A stretch of 64,000 nucleotides of DNA from Deinococcus ficus (GTDB lineage: Bacteria > Deinococcota > Deinococci > Deinococcales > Deinococcaceae). Where the stretch lies: NCBI RefSeq assembly GCF_003444775.1, contig NZ_CP021082.1:372001-436000 (forward strand), given 5' to 3'. Position 1 is the stretch's first letter; each line of letters opens with the position of its first letter. Both the position numbers and the translations under genes were made by a program. This document shows positions 1-8,305 of this stretch, piece by piece. The notes beneath the pieces were generated by a model. That model worked only from the letters and a program-made list of their open reading frames with translations. It ran no database searches and was not told where the DNA came from.

Positions 1-60
1 CTCCCCCGGCGGGCGGTAGCGTGACCTCACCCCGCCCTTCCGCGGAACGACACGACTGCC

Positions 61-1242
61 ATGGACCACCACGACACCACCCCAGAGCCCGTCCCGGACA
101 CCACGCCGGAGAGCGCCGCATTGCCGGAGCAGGCGCCTCCCCTGTTCCTGGACGCGCCGGTCGCCGCGCTGCTGCTCACGCTGGACGGCCGGATCACCGC
201 GATGAACTCACTCGCCCACGGCCTGCTGGGTCTGCCCGTGGAACCTCCGCAGCGCCGGGCCTTCTCGGCGCTGCTCGCCGCCCGGTCCAGGGCCGCCTTC
301 CGCAGCGCCCTGGACCGGGCAGTGCTGGACATAGGACGGCAGAGCCTGGAAGCCCGGATGCCGGTGCGCGCCGGTCCGGACCTGGACCTGGAGGTGCGGC
401 TGGACCTGGCGGCCGTGCGCCCGCACGGTGAGCCGGTGCAGGTGCAGGTCGTCGTCACGGACCTTACCCCCTTCAAACAGGCGCACCAGACGCTGCTGGA
501 CAGCCAGGAAACATACGCGGGGCAGCTGCAGAGCAGCGGCGCCCGGTCCAGGGCGCTGAACGAGGAACTCGAGCAGGTGGTCGGCGCCGTCCTGCAGGAA
601 CTGTACCTGCCGGCCAGCCGGGTGATGGCTGCCACCGGCCAGCTGCGCCAGGCCCTGGGCCCGGCGGCCGACGACGTGCAGGCTCAGCTGCTGCCCATCG
701 AGCAGGCCAGCCAGCAGCAGCTGGCCATCATCCAGTCGGTGGAACGCTACATGCAGGCCCGGCGCCTCCGGCCCAGACTGCGGCCCGTCGCGCTGGGTGG
801 GCTGATCGAGGAGATCCGCGCGACCCTGAAGCCCCTGCTCGCCGACCGGAACGTGCAGGTCACCCAGGACGCCCTGCCGGTAGTGCTCGGGGACCGGCAG
901 GCGCTGACCCTGATTCTCGAGGAGTACCTGTCCAACGCGCTGAAGTTCACGCGCTCCCGCAACCCGGCGCGCCTGCACGTCCTGCTGCGTGAGACGGACA
1001 CCGAATACCTGATCGGCGTGGAGGACAACGGCGTGGGGTTTTCCATGCGGCACCGCGCGCGGCTGTTCCGGCTGTTCCAGCGCCTGCACGCCGCCAGCGA
1101 CTACGAGGGCTCCGCGCTGGGCCTCGCCACCGTGCAGCGGGTCGCCGCGGCGTACGGGGCGCGCGTGTGGGGTGAAGGCCGGGTGGATCAGGGCGCCACC
1201 TTCTGGCTTGCCTGGCCCCGGGAACCCCGGATCCGGAAGTAG
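61..1242 (+). CDS. PAS-domain sensor histidine kinase-like protein
   Basis: 393 aa, probably cytosolic: no membrane span is visible. Residues about 30-140 resemble a PAS sensor domain and about 155-235 a helical dimerisation region. The C-terminal third is a GHKL ATPase with an N box (NALKFT), a G1 box (VEDNGVGF) and a final GATFW motif. The helical region carries no histidine at the usual phospho-acceptor place: LQELYLP stands where HDLREP-like motifs occur. The G2 region (EGSALGLA) also departs from GTGIGLA. Phosphotransfer is therefore doubtful although the ATP-binding fold looks intact. The gene is a clear paralogue of the one at 3532-4731, and no response regulator lies nearby. ATG 61 was chosen because the PAS homology begins soon after it. 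Confidence 0.85.
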   Translation: MDHHDTTPEPVPDTTPESAALPEQAPPLFLDAPVAALLLTLDGRITAMNSLAHGLLGLPVEPPQRRAFSALLAARSRAAFRSALDRAVLDIGRQSLEARMPVRAGPDLDLEVRLDLAAVRPHGEPVQVQVVVTDLTPFKQAHQTLLDSQETYAGQLQSSGARSRALNEELEQVVGAVLQELYLPASRVMAATGQLRQALGPAADDVQAQLLPIEQASQQQLAIIQSVERYMQARRLRPRLRPVALGGLIEEIRATLKPLLADRNVQVTQDALPVVLGDRQALTLILEEYLSNALKFTRSRNPARLHVLLRETDTEYLIGVEDNGVGFSMRHRARLFRLFQRLHAASDYEGSALGLATVQRVAAAYGARVWGEGRVDQGATFWLAWPREPRIRK

Positions 1243-1526
1243 GAACGGGCCCCGCGTCGCTGCATAGCGGCCTGAATCCATGTATCCCTGACGACTCATG
1301 AGGCAGACCTGGAGGCCTATTCGGGCGATTCAACGCCTGGCCCCCATCCTGCTCAAGAAGGCTTAGAAACGCAGCCGCTGGACGGACACCGAGATGACCT
1401 GCTGACCACGTTCAGCACGGTAATTCCTCCGTAATGGTGTGGAGGCAGCATTCAGCCGCAGGGGCTGGCCCTGGGCCGGGGCCATGTCGTGAGGCCTCCG
1501 CAGGGCGCGTCCCCGGGGGGATCGCC

Positions 1527-2435
1527 ATGCAAAACCAACCGTACAGCAGGCAGATCAAGGGGTTCGCCGCACCGGGGTTCCGATCACCGCACCCAGCCCG
1601 GCGACTCCGGGGCCGTCCCCTCCTCTGGGGAGCGGGCGCGCTGGCCGGGCTGGGCTTCCTGGGCTGGCTGGGCCTGCAGGTCCAGCCCCGGCCCTTCCCA
1701 CCGGCCTTCCCGGGCCCGGGCGTCACCCGGACGGTGCCGCTGCCGGCCGGGCTTCCCGGACCGGTGGACCGCTACTACCGGCAGACGTACGGTGAACGCC
1801 TCCCGGTGATCACGTCCGCGGTCATCACCGGCCGGGCCACGCTGAGGCCCGTCCCGGGCGGCCCGACCTTCCCTGCCCGGTTCCGGTTCATTCACGAGGC
1901 CGGGCGGAACTACCGGCATTACATCGAGGCCACCTGGTTCGGCCTGCCCCTCCTGCGCGTCAACGAGGCGTACCTGGACGGCGTGAGCCGCCAGGAGATG
2001 CCGCGTCCCCTGCCGTCCAGTACCGGGGACCCGAAGGGCGCGCAGGCCGCCAATCTGGGCCTCTGGTCGGAGACGCTGTGGATGACCGCGGTGTACCTGA
2101 CCGATCCGCGCGTGCGCTGGGAGGCGGTGGACGACACCACCGCCCTGCTGCGGGTGCCGTTCGGGCAGGCGGAGGAAACGTACGTGGTGCGCTTCGACCC
2201 GGTGACCGGCCGGCCGGCGATGATGGAAGTGATGCGCTACCAGAACGCGGCGGACGAGGCGAAAACCCTTTGGCTGAACCTGACGCTGAGCTGGGCGGAT
2301 TTCGGGGGCGTGACCCTCCCCGGAAAAGCCGCGGCCCACTGGCTGAACCAGGCCCGGCCCTGGGCGGTCTTCACCGCCGAACAGGTCACGTACAACGCCG
2401 ACGTGGGGGAAGCCGTCCGGGGGCGCGGCCCTTAG
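1527..2435 (+). CDS. DUF6544 (DUF6920)-family protein, membrane-anchored
   Basis: 302 aa from ATG 1527, which follows a G-rich ribosome site (GGGGGGATCGCC). Residues about 32-50 form one hydrophobic segment, so the protein is probably anchored with the rest outside. The body has the pattern of the DUF6544/DUF6920 family: YYRQTYGE near its start, RFIHEAGRNYRHYIEATWFG in the middle, and a later stretch on conversion of a fat-soluble-like scaffold ending in a W-rich region. That family has no established function. The gene converges on the methyltransferase-like gene at 2448 with only 12 bases between the stops. An upstream in-frame start at 1434 is possible but has no good ribosome site. Confidence 0.7.
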   Translation: MQNQPYSRQIKGFAAPGFRSPHPARRLRGRPLLWGAGALAGLGFLGWLGLQVQPRPFPPAFPGPGVTRTVPLPAGLPGPVDRYYRQTYGERLPVITSAVITGRATLRPVPGGPTFPARFRFIHEAGRNYRHYIEATWFGLPLLRVNEAYLDGVSRQEMPRPLPSSTGDPKGAQAANLGLWSETLWMTAVYLTDPRVRWEAVDDTTALLRVPFGQAEETYVVRFDPVTGRPAMMEVMRYQNAADEAKTLWLNLTLSWADFGGVTLPGKAAAHWLNQARPWAVFTAEQVTYNADVGEAVRGRGP

Positions 2436-2447
2436 CCCCAGGGCCTG

Positions 2448-3197
2448 TCAGGGGCGCCCGCCGCGTCGCGTCCGGTCCTTGCGCGGCGGGCGTGGCGCGA
2501 GCGGGGCCGAGTTCAGCGTGCGGTGCGCCAGCCAGATGGTGTGGTGAGCGCCCTTGCCCGGCCGGGCGCGCACGGTATGGACGTCGACCCGGAATCCGGC
2601 GTCCCGGAGTCGCCTGGTAAAGCGCGTGTCCGGCGTGGCGGACCAGACGGCCAGCACCCCACCGGGCCGCAGGGTGCGCTGCGCGGCGGCCAGACCGGCG
2701 GGCGAGTACAGCCAGTTGTTGCCGTGGTGCGTCATGCCCTCGGGCCCGTTGTCCACGTCCAGCAGCACCGCGTCGAACGTGCCGTTGCCGCGCCTCAGCA
2801 GATCGGCCACGTCACCCACGTGCACCCGCGCGCGCGGGTCGCGCAGGGGGTACCCGGCGCATTCGCCGAGCGGCCCACGGTTCCATTCCACGACCGACGG
2901 AACGAGTTCCGCGACGGTGACCACGCCGTCCGGGCCGAGGGCCTTGAGGGCCGCGGCGAGGGTAAAGCCCATGCCCAGGCCGCCGACGAGCACGCGGGGC
3001 GCGGCGCGCTTGGCCACCGCGGCGCAGCCCAGGTCGGCCAGGGCGTCCTCGGACGCGTGCATGCGGCTGTTCATCAGCTCACTGACGTAGCCGGAAATCT
3101 GAATGGAGAACTCCACCATGTCCTTGCGGCGGAACAGCCGCAGTTCCTGATCGGTGCCGGGAATGGGGGCGCTGTCGAGCAGCAGCCAAGGATTCAT
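2448..3197 (-). CDS. Spermidine synthase-like / class I methyltransferase-fold protein
   Basis: 249 aa. The Rossmann-type nucleotide-binding loop is VLVGGLGMGFT (about residues 69-79), followed by an acidic strand end (VTVAELVPSVVEWNR) and the LLDVDNGPEGM motif, all typical of the spermidine synthase/SAM-methyltransferase superfamily. The usual polyamine-site residues cannot be confirmed, so the substrate is open and the generic family call is safer than a true SpeE. It is transcribed alone. The start is ATG 3197, with 334 bases of divergent intergenic DNA before the second PAS kinase. Confidence 0.8.
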   Translation of the reverse strand: MNPWLLLDSAPIPGTDQELRLFRRKDMVEFSIQISGYVSELMNSRMHASEDALADLGCAAVAKRAAPRVLVGGLGMGFTLAAALKALGPDGVVTVAELVPSVVEWNRGPLGECAGYPLRDPRARVHVGDVADLLRRGNGTFDAVLLDVDNGPEGMTHHGNNWLYSPAGLAAAQRTLRPGGVLAVWSATPDTRFTRRLRDAGFRVDVHTVRARPGKGAHHTIWLAHRTLNSAPLAPRPPRKDRTRRGGRP

Positions 3198-3531
3198 TGC
3201 CGGTCCTGGGCCGGGCAGAGCAGCGGAGAACCGGCCGGGTGGACACAGGTGGGGTTCTGGAGTGGGGAGGCAGGCAGGGGTCGACCGAACACCCGAAGAC
3301 TCTACCTGTAAGGTCCCCTGACTGGCCCGGCCCGGTCACACTGGCCGCCACGCCGGGCGACCCGCGAGCGCCGAATCAAGCCATCTTGATCCTGGGCTCA
3401 TCCGGAGATCAGCACAATTGGGCTTCGTGGACCATGCTACGGTGGTCTCAACGCTGAAATTCAGCATGACCCTGGTCCTGAAGTCGCCAACGGGCTCCCC
3501 CTCAGCTACGACACTTCATTTCGGGGAAGCC
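3198..3531. other. Divergent intergenic region
   Basis: The region lies between the start of the methyltransferase-like gene (minus) and the second PAS kinase (plus), so it must hold both promoters. The only symmetric element seen is GCTGAAATTCAGC at 3453-3465. No clear -35/-10 pair was found. Confidence 0.4.
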
Positions 3532-4731
3532 ATGAACCGACCTGACGACGTCAGCCACACGCCTGTAGAGGCGCCGGACACCCAGCCGACCACGCAGGAC
3601 CTCGAGGTCCTCCAGGGGCAGTCCGAAACGGCCGAGGCGATCAGCCGGCAGGCGCGGCGCCTGTTCACCCACGCTCCCACCCCCATGCTGCTGGTCACCG
3701 CGGCCGGACGGATCGCGGACGCCAACCTGCGCGCCGGTCAGCTGCTCGGCCTGAGCCCCGAGCGCCTCACCGGCCGCCGGCTGGAGAAGTTCGTCGCGAC
3801 CGGCTCGCAGTCCACGCTGGCTGCGCTGCTGAGGGGCGTCTTTACCCAGGGCGAACTCCAGAACGCCGAACTGGTGATGGTCACCCCGGACGGCGCCATA
3901 CGGACCGTGCGTGGCGACGCGGTGCACGACCCCGGGGACGAAGGCAGCCCCGCCTGGTGCCACCTGAGTCTGACGGACATCACGGACCTGCGGGCCATCC
4001 ACACGCAACTGCTCGATCAGACGGACATGCTTCAGGCCCAGCTGCAGCACCTCATGGCCCGCCAGTACCGGCTGGAACACGAGGTGCAGGACGTGATCCG
4101 CAGCACCCAGGCGCAGCTGAACCTGCACCTCGCCCGACTGCAGAACCTCCTGAAACGCCATGTCCGCGACGCGGGGCCGTCCAGCGACCTGACGCTCGCG
4201 CAGGACGCTCTGAACCGCACCCTGGGCCTGCTGGCCTCCCTGGACGGGTACGTGCAGGCCCGGCAGCTGAGGCTGCGCCCCCGCCACGTCGACCTCAACC
4301 AGGTGCTGCAGGACGTCCGGAGTGACCTCAAGGACGCCCTCGCCGGCCGGACCGTCGAATGGAGCACCGGGCCACTGCCCACGGTGTACGGCGACAGCCG
4401 GGCCCTGCGCATGATCCTGACCGCCTACCTGTCCAATGCCCTGAAATTCACGCGCACGCGGGAGGCCGCTCGGATCCGCCTGCTGGTGGAGGAACACGAG
4501 GGTGAGTACCTGATCGGCGTGCAGGACAACGGGATCGGGTTCAACAACCGCCTCAAGGACAAGGCCTTCGAGCTGTTCGGGCGGCTGCACCCGACCGGCG
4601 CGTACGAAGGGGCCGGCATCGACCTCGCCACTGTCCGGCAGCTGTGCGACCTGATGGGCAGCCGCGCCTGGGGGGACGGCAAGGTCGACCAGGGCGCCAC
4701 GTTCTGGTTCGCCTGCCCGAAAACGGACTGA
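3532..4731 (+). CDS. PAS-domain sensor histidine kinase-like protein (paralogue of 61-1242)
   Basis: 399 aa from ATG 3532, preceded by GGGGAAGC. A PAS domain spans about residues 45-165 and a long helical segment about 170-260. The GHKL ATPase has SNALKFT, QDNGIGF and GATFW. The last 100 residues follow the 61-1242 protein almost motif by motif (AYLSNALKFTR, EYLIGV, DLATV). A phospho-acceptor histidine is again not in a recognisable H-box, and the G2 loop reads EGAGIDLA with Asp in place of a Gly. Two such degenerate kinases this close suggest a local duplication. Signal output is unknown because no receiver protein is adjacent. Confidence 0.85.
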   Translation: MNRPDDVSHTPVEAPDTQPTTQDLEVLQGQSETAEAISRQARRLFTHAPTPMLLVTAAGRIADANLRAGQLLGLSPERLTGRRLEKFVATGSQSTLAALLRGVFTQGELQNAELVMVTPDGAIRTVRGDAVHDPGDEGSPAWCHLSLTDITDLRAIHTQLLDQTDMLQAQLQHLMARQYRLEHEVQDVIRSTQAQLNLHLARLQNLLKRHVRDAGPSSDLTLAQDALNRTLGLLASLDGYVQARQLRLRPRHVDLNQVLQDVRSDLKDALAGRTVEWSTGPLPTVYGDSRALRMILTAYLSNALKFTRTREAARIRLLVEEHEGEYLIGVQDNGIGFNNRLKDKAFELFGRLHPTGAYEGAGIDLATVRQLCDLMGSRAWGDGKVDQGATFWFACPKTD

Positions 4732-4749
4732 TCGAGCCGGGGAACAGGG

Positions 4750-4771
4750 CCCCTCACTGCAGAGTGAGGGG
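4750..4771 (+). terminator. Hairpin after the second PAS kinase
   Basis: CCCCTCACT and AGTGAGGGG pair perfectly around GCAG, 18 bases after the kinase stop. There is no long T run, so termination is inferred from position and stem. Confidence 0.55.
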
Positions 4772-5124
4772 TCCCTGGACGGTGCGGTGACCCGCCGGCT
4801 TGCGGACCGGCACGCGCCGTTCTCCACCCGGCGTGCCGTCCAGGCGGGTACACTTTGAGCAACTGAATTTCCACCATTGACACCATTGAAACGCCAGGAA
4901 CCCGGGCGTACCGTGAAGCCCTCGAGACCGCGAGCGGCCCCACCCTTCACGCCCCGGGGCCGGTCTTCAGGAGGCTGCCCTGGACCACGCGACTGCACCC
5001 ACCGTGTCGGCGCCCGTCCCCAGACCGGCAGGGAACGCCCGGCGCCCCATGACGTGAACCCGGCCGGGCCCACGCCAACTGCCGGACCCTGCCCGCGACC
5101 CCTGAGGCCGCAAGGAGGATCACC
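4772..5124. other. Intergenic region before the cupredoxin operon
   Basis: About 350 bases with no convincing gene. It contains TTGACACCATTG near 4878, a possible -35 element, but no well-spaced -10. An AAGGAGG ribosome site sits at its end (about 5112). Confidence 0.4.
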
Positions 5125-5832
5125 ATGCACCGCCGATGGACGTGGGGACCAGCTGCACTCCTGGCGGGCGTCCTCACTGCCGCTGCGGCGCCGACCCCGG
5201 CCATCCTGCTGCCCTTCCGGGCCATCACCCCCGGCACTCACGCCTCCGGCCAGGCGCAGGTGCACACCACGCCGGCCGGCCTGACCGTCACGGTCCTGGC
5301 GCTGGACGGCCTCACCCCCGGCCAGGCGTACACCGCGCACTATCACGCCCAGGGCGCGGACCCGGCCGCCGATCCCTGCCAGGCGCGCGGCGAGGTCACC
5401 CTCACCTTCCCCCGCGGCCGGGCCGGCGCTGCGGGCCGCCTCACGCTGCAGGTCACCGCGCCCGCCAGCCGGCTGACCGGAACGAAGGGCGCGTCCATCG
5501 ACGTTCACGCGGACAGCGCCCCGGCCACGCCGCTGCTGTGTGCGGCCGTGCGCAAGCCGGCCACCACGCCACCCGCCGCTGCGGCCGTGGTGCGCCTGAG
5601 CGCCAACCGTTTCGAGCCGGCCACGCTGCGCGTCAAGGTAGGCACCACCGTCGTCTGGCAGCAGGAGGACACGGCCCTGCACAACGTGATCTCGGCCGAG
5701 CTGCCCACGCTGCGCTCCAGCGATCTGCGCCGCGGGGACACCTACCGCCACACCTTCACGCAGGCCGGGACCTTCACGTACTACTGCTCGTACCACGCGG
5801 GCATGACCGGCACCGTCATCGTCACCGATTGA
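5125..5832 (+). CDS. Exported fusion of a CHRD/SOD-like domain and a cupredoxin
   Basis: 235 aa with a signal peptide (about residues 1-22) and a strong ribosome site (AAGGAGG). Residues about 35-140 form a beta-rich domain with GLTPGQAYTAHYHAQG and DPC, the same pattern as the next gene, resembling CHRD or Cu/Zn-SOD-like folds (inference). Residues about 155-235 are a plastocyanin-like cupredoxin: H186, C221, H224 and M227 match the type I blue-copper ligand set (HN...YYCSYHAGM). It should act outside the membrane as an electron carrier or copper protein. It is the first gene of an operon, with 11 bases to the lipoprotein gene. Confidence 0.8.
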   Translation: MHRRWTWGPAALLAGVLTAAAAPTPAILLPFRAITPGTHASGQAQVHTTPAGLTVTVLALDGLTPGQAYTAHYHAQGADPAADPCQARGEVTLTFPRGRAGAAGRLTLQVTAPASRLTGTKGASIDVHADSAPATPLLCAAVRKPATTPPAAAAVVRLSANRFEPATLRVKVGTTVVWQQEDTALHNVISAELPTLRSSDLRRGDTYRHTFTQAGTFTYYCSYHAGMTGTVIVTD

Positions 5833-5843
5833 AAGGAGATGTC

Positions 5844-6287
5844 ATGAAAACCCCCCTGCTGCTCAGCCTGCCCCTGGCCGCCGCCCTCAGCGCCTGCACC
5901 ATGATGGGTCCGCCCACCACCCTCACCTTCAAGCACAACCCGGTCACGGCCGACCCGCAGGCCATGGGCATGGCCGTGGTCACCACCGGCATGGACGGCA
6001 TGCTGACCACCACCCTGAACCTCACGGGCCTCACACCGGGCAAGACGTATGCCGCGCACTACCACGCGTTCGGGCCGGACTCGGCCACCGATCCCTGCGC
6101 CTCGAACGGCCCCGTGTCGGTGGGCTTCCCGTCCTTCACGGCCGACGCCGCGGGCCGCGCGACCGTGTCCGTGACCAGCGACCCGGCCAAGACCGCCGGG
6201 AACCTGGGCGCGTACATCAACGTGCATTACGGTGACGATCTCCAGGTGATTCCGCTGTGCGCACCCATCCGCACCAGCCGGACCTGA
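5844..6287 (+). CDS. Lipoprotein related to the N-terminal domain of the upstream cupredoxin fusion
   Basis: 147 aa from ATG 5844, after GAAAGGAG. It has a lipobox (LSAC, Cys18), so it should be membrane-tethered. The domain repeats the upstream pattern GLTPGKTYAAHYHAFGPDSA, then DPC, INVHYGDD and PLCAPI: a histidine pair plus two cysteines that could form a metal site or a disulphide. This resembles CHRD or Cu/Zn-SOD-like folds, but no catalytic set can be assigned. The pairing suggests that one ancestral domain duplicated and one copy gained a cupredoxin. Confidence 0.7.
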   Translation: MKTPLLLSLPLAAALSACTMMGPPTTLTFKHNPVTADPQAMGMAVVTTGMDGMLTTTLNLTGLTPGKTYAAHYHAFGPDSATDPCASNGPVSVGFPSFTADAAGRATVSVTSDPAKTAGNLGAYINVHYGDDLQVIPLCAPIRTSRT

Positions 6288-6319
6288 CCGGCCGCCGCAA
6301 CCCGAGACAGGGGCAGCCC

Positions 6320-6928
6320 ATGGACGCCGAACCCCGGCAACGCCTGATCGAGCACCTCAAACGGCACGGCCCGACCAGCATCCGGGACCTGATGCGCACG
6401 CTCAGCCTCAGTGAGAACGCCGTGCGGCATCACCTGCAGGCCCTGGAACGTGAAGGGTACGCCTGCCGGGATTCACTGGTGCCGCCAGAAAGCGCTGGCC
6501 GGCCGGCCGTCCTGTACGCCCTGACCGAGAAAGCCGAGCACCTCTTCCCGAAGCACTACGCCGAACTGCTCGCCCTGTTGCTCGCCGAAGCCGACGCCCA
6601 GGCGGTGCTCGAACCCCTGCTCACCAGCCTCGTCCAGCGGCTGGCCGGCCAGATCGAACCGCACGTCCGGACGCTGGACCCAGTCGCCCGCCTGCACGCG
6701 ACCGCCACCCACCTCAAGCTGGGCGGCAACCTCAGCGACCTGACGGTCACGCCTGCCGGCTGGGAACTCCGCGCGTACAACTGCCCCTACCTCCGCGCCG
6801 GTCAGCAGTTCGAAGCCATCTGCGACATGGTGCCCCGCGTCATCACCCTCGCCACGGGCCTGCCGGCCGAGCGGCCCGCCTGCCAGCGGGACGGTCACCC
6901 CGCCTGCCTCCTCACCATCGGCCGCTGA
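6320..6928 (+). CDS. Four-cysteine winged-helix regulator (COG2345 / SufR-like)
   Basis: 202 aa. A winged helix fills residues about 8-70 (SIRDLMRTLSLSENAVRHHL and a RPAVLYALT wing). The C-terminal domain has C155, C168, C188 and C196; the first two are in C-X12-C spacing, as in SufR-type iron-sulfur sensors, and the rest differ. It therefore probably senses a metal, a cluster or redox state. It lies 32 bases behind the cupredoxin/lipoprotein pair and is likely co-transcribed, which makes it a candidate regulator of that operon. ATG 6320 follows ACAGGGGCAG. Confidence 0.8.
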   Translation: MDAEPRQRLIEHLKRHGPTSIRDLMRTLSLSENAVRHHLQALEREGYACRDSLVPPESAGRPAVLYALTEKAEHLFPKHYAELLALLLAEADAQAVLEPLLTSLVQRLAGQIEPHVRTLDPVARLHATATHLKLGGNLSDLTVTPAGWELRAYNCPYLRAGQQFEAICDMVPRVITLATGLPAERPACQRDGHPACLLTIGR

Positions 6929-6937
6929 ACACCGGCC

Positions 6938-6978
6938 AGCAGGGCGCTTCTCCGGCGTGGTCCGGGAAGCGCCCTGCT
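6938..6978 (+). terminator. Strong hairpin after the SufR-like gene
   Basis: AGCAGGGCGCTTC pairs with GAAGCGCCCTGCT (13 bp) across a 15-base loop, starting 10 bases after the stop codon. Confidence 0.7.
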
Positions 6979-7042
6979 CGTGTTCACCGATCTCCTCCCA
7001 GCGCCTGACCTGCAGATCAGTCACCGCGTGTCCAGGACAAAG

Positions 7043-7086
7043 GTACTCAGGACGTACTTGAGAGTACATCTACCCCCCACTAGCAT
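7043..7086 (+). promoter_or_regulatory. Promoter with overlapping palindrome, TetR/cytochrome unit
   Basis: TTGAGA (7058-7063), a 17-base spacer, then TAGCAT (7081-7086). An inverted repeat GTACTC (7043-7048) / GAGTAC (7062-7067) overlaps the -35 box. A direct-repeat reading (GTACTCAGGA and GTACTTGAGA) is also possible. It is a likely operator for the TetR encoded 90 bases downstream. Confidence 0.6.
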
Positions 7087-7175
7087 TCACACACGGCAAT
7101 CACAACTCACATCCAGCCGCCTGGGCTGCGTCCTCCCATCAACCGTCATTCCCAAAGCCAGGAAGGGAGTGAATC

Positions 7176-7802
7176 ATGACCACAGCCCACCCCACCTGGC
7201 CCAGGGACGTTCCCATCAAACTTCACCCCCAAACCCGCCGGCATCAGGCCAACCGCGAGAAACTCGAGGCCGCCGCCATCCGTGAGTTCGCCAGTCACGG
7301 CCTCCGCGGCGCCAAGGTCAGCAACATCGTCGCGGCCGCCGGACTCACCCAGCCGTCCTTCTACCGCACCTGGCCCAGCAAGGAAGCCGCCTACGCCGAA
7401 ATCGTCTCTCAAACCCGGGAAGCCTGGTACGTCGCCGCCCGGCAGGTGCTCGACGGTCCCAGCAGCCTGCCTCTCAAGGACCGCATCTACTCGGGCGTGC
7501 ACCGGCTGTTCCAGCTGCTGATGCACGACCACGAACTGACCCGGATGGTGCTGTACGAAAGCCGCCTGCTGCCCGACCGCTACGAGCCCTTCATCGAGAT
7601 CTACACCGGGGTTTTCGAAACCGCCCAGCAGCGGGCATTGATCACGCAGCGTCTCCCGGCGGAAACCCTGGCGCAGGCCTATACCGCGCTGACCCGGCGC
7701 CTGTTCATGGCCCGGCTGTACACCCGTCAGCTGTCCGTCGAAGCCACCTCACGCGAAATTGCCGAGCTCGTCTATCCGCTCATCCGTCAGGAGGACCTAT
7801 GA
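7176..7802 (+). CDS. TetR-family transcriptional regulator
   Basis: 208 aa. The TetR helix-turn-helix covers residues about 22-70 (REKLEAAAIREFASHGL, VSNIVAAAGLTQPSFYRTWPSKEAAY). The rest is a helical ligand domain. ATG 7176 follows AAGGGAGTGAATC. The stop overlaps the cytochrome start as ATGA, so the two are translationally coupled. It probably represses its own promoter and the redox genes downstream. The inducer is unknown, perhaps the substrate of the PQQ-type enzyme. Confidence 0.85.
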   Translation: MTTAHPTWPRDVPIKLHPQTRRHQANREKLEAAAIREFASHGLRGAKVSNIVAAAGLTQPSFYRTWPSKEAAYAEIVSQTREAWYVAARQVLDGPSSLPLKDRIYSGVHRLFQLLMHDHELTRMVLYESRLLPDRYEPFIEIYTGVFETAQQRALITQRLPAETLAQAYTALTRRLFMARLYTRQLSVEATSREIAELVYPLIRQEDL

Positions 7803-8185
7803 AACGCACCCTTCCCGCGCTCGCGCTGCTCGGCAGCTCCGTGGCCCTGGCCGCTCTGGCCACCACGCCCGTGTTCACCAAGGCGCAGGCGGACGCCGGC
7901 GCGAAAGTCTACAAAGCCCAGTGCGCGGCCTGCCACGGCACCAAGCTGAACAACGGCGGCGCGCCCAAACTGGCCGGCCCCGACTTCATGAAGAAGTGGT
8001 CGGCGCCCACCCTGGACGACTTCTACTTCATCATGCACACCACCATGCCGCAGACCAAACCCGGCAGCCTCACCGAGAAAGAAGCCCTGAACGTGCTGGC
8101 CTACATCCTTCAGCAGAACAGCTTCAAGCCCGGCACCAAGGCCCTGACCCTCAAGGCGCTCAAGGGCTACCACTTCAAGAAGTAA
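7799..8185 (+). CDS. Exported mono-haem cytochrome c
   Basis: 128 aa with a signal peptide (about residues 1-21). The haem site is C42-A-A-C45-H46 and the likely sixth ligand is M83 (TTMPQT). The size and the GPDFMKKW / LTEKEALNVLAYIL patterns fit class I c-type cytochromes that accept electrons from periplasmic dehydrogenases. The start is coupled to the TetR stop (ATGA) and preceded by AGGAGGACC. The PQQ-type gene follows 120 bases later, so it is a plausible electron acceptor of that enzyme. Confidence 0.85.
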   Translation: MKRTLPALALLGSSVALAALATTPVFTKAQADAGAKVYKAQCAACHGTKLNNGGAPKLAGPDFMKKWSAPTLDDFYFIMHTTMPQTKPGSLTEKEALNVLAYILQQNSFKPGTKALTLKALKGYHFKK

Positions 8186-8305
8186 GCCCTGGGCCCGCAC
8201 CGGCCCTGACCACCGGCGTTCACGCCCCCACCACGCTGCCGCCCCTGTGCGGCCGCGGCCCTCAACCTGTCCCCTAGAACGCACGCTCCAACAGGAGGAA
8301 CACGT

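Noticed and set aside
3453..3465. GCTGAAATTCAGC palindrome before the second PAS kinase
   Set aside because: Short and not aligned with any clear promoter; could be chance.
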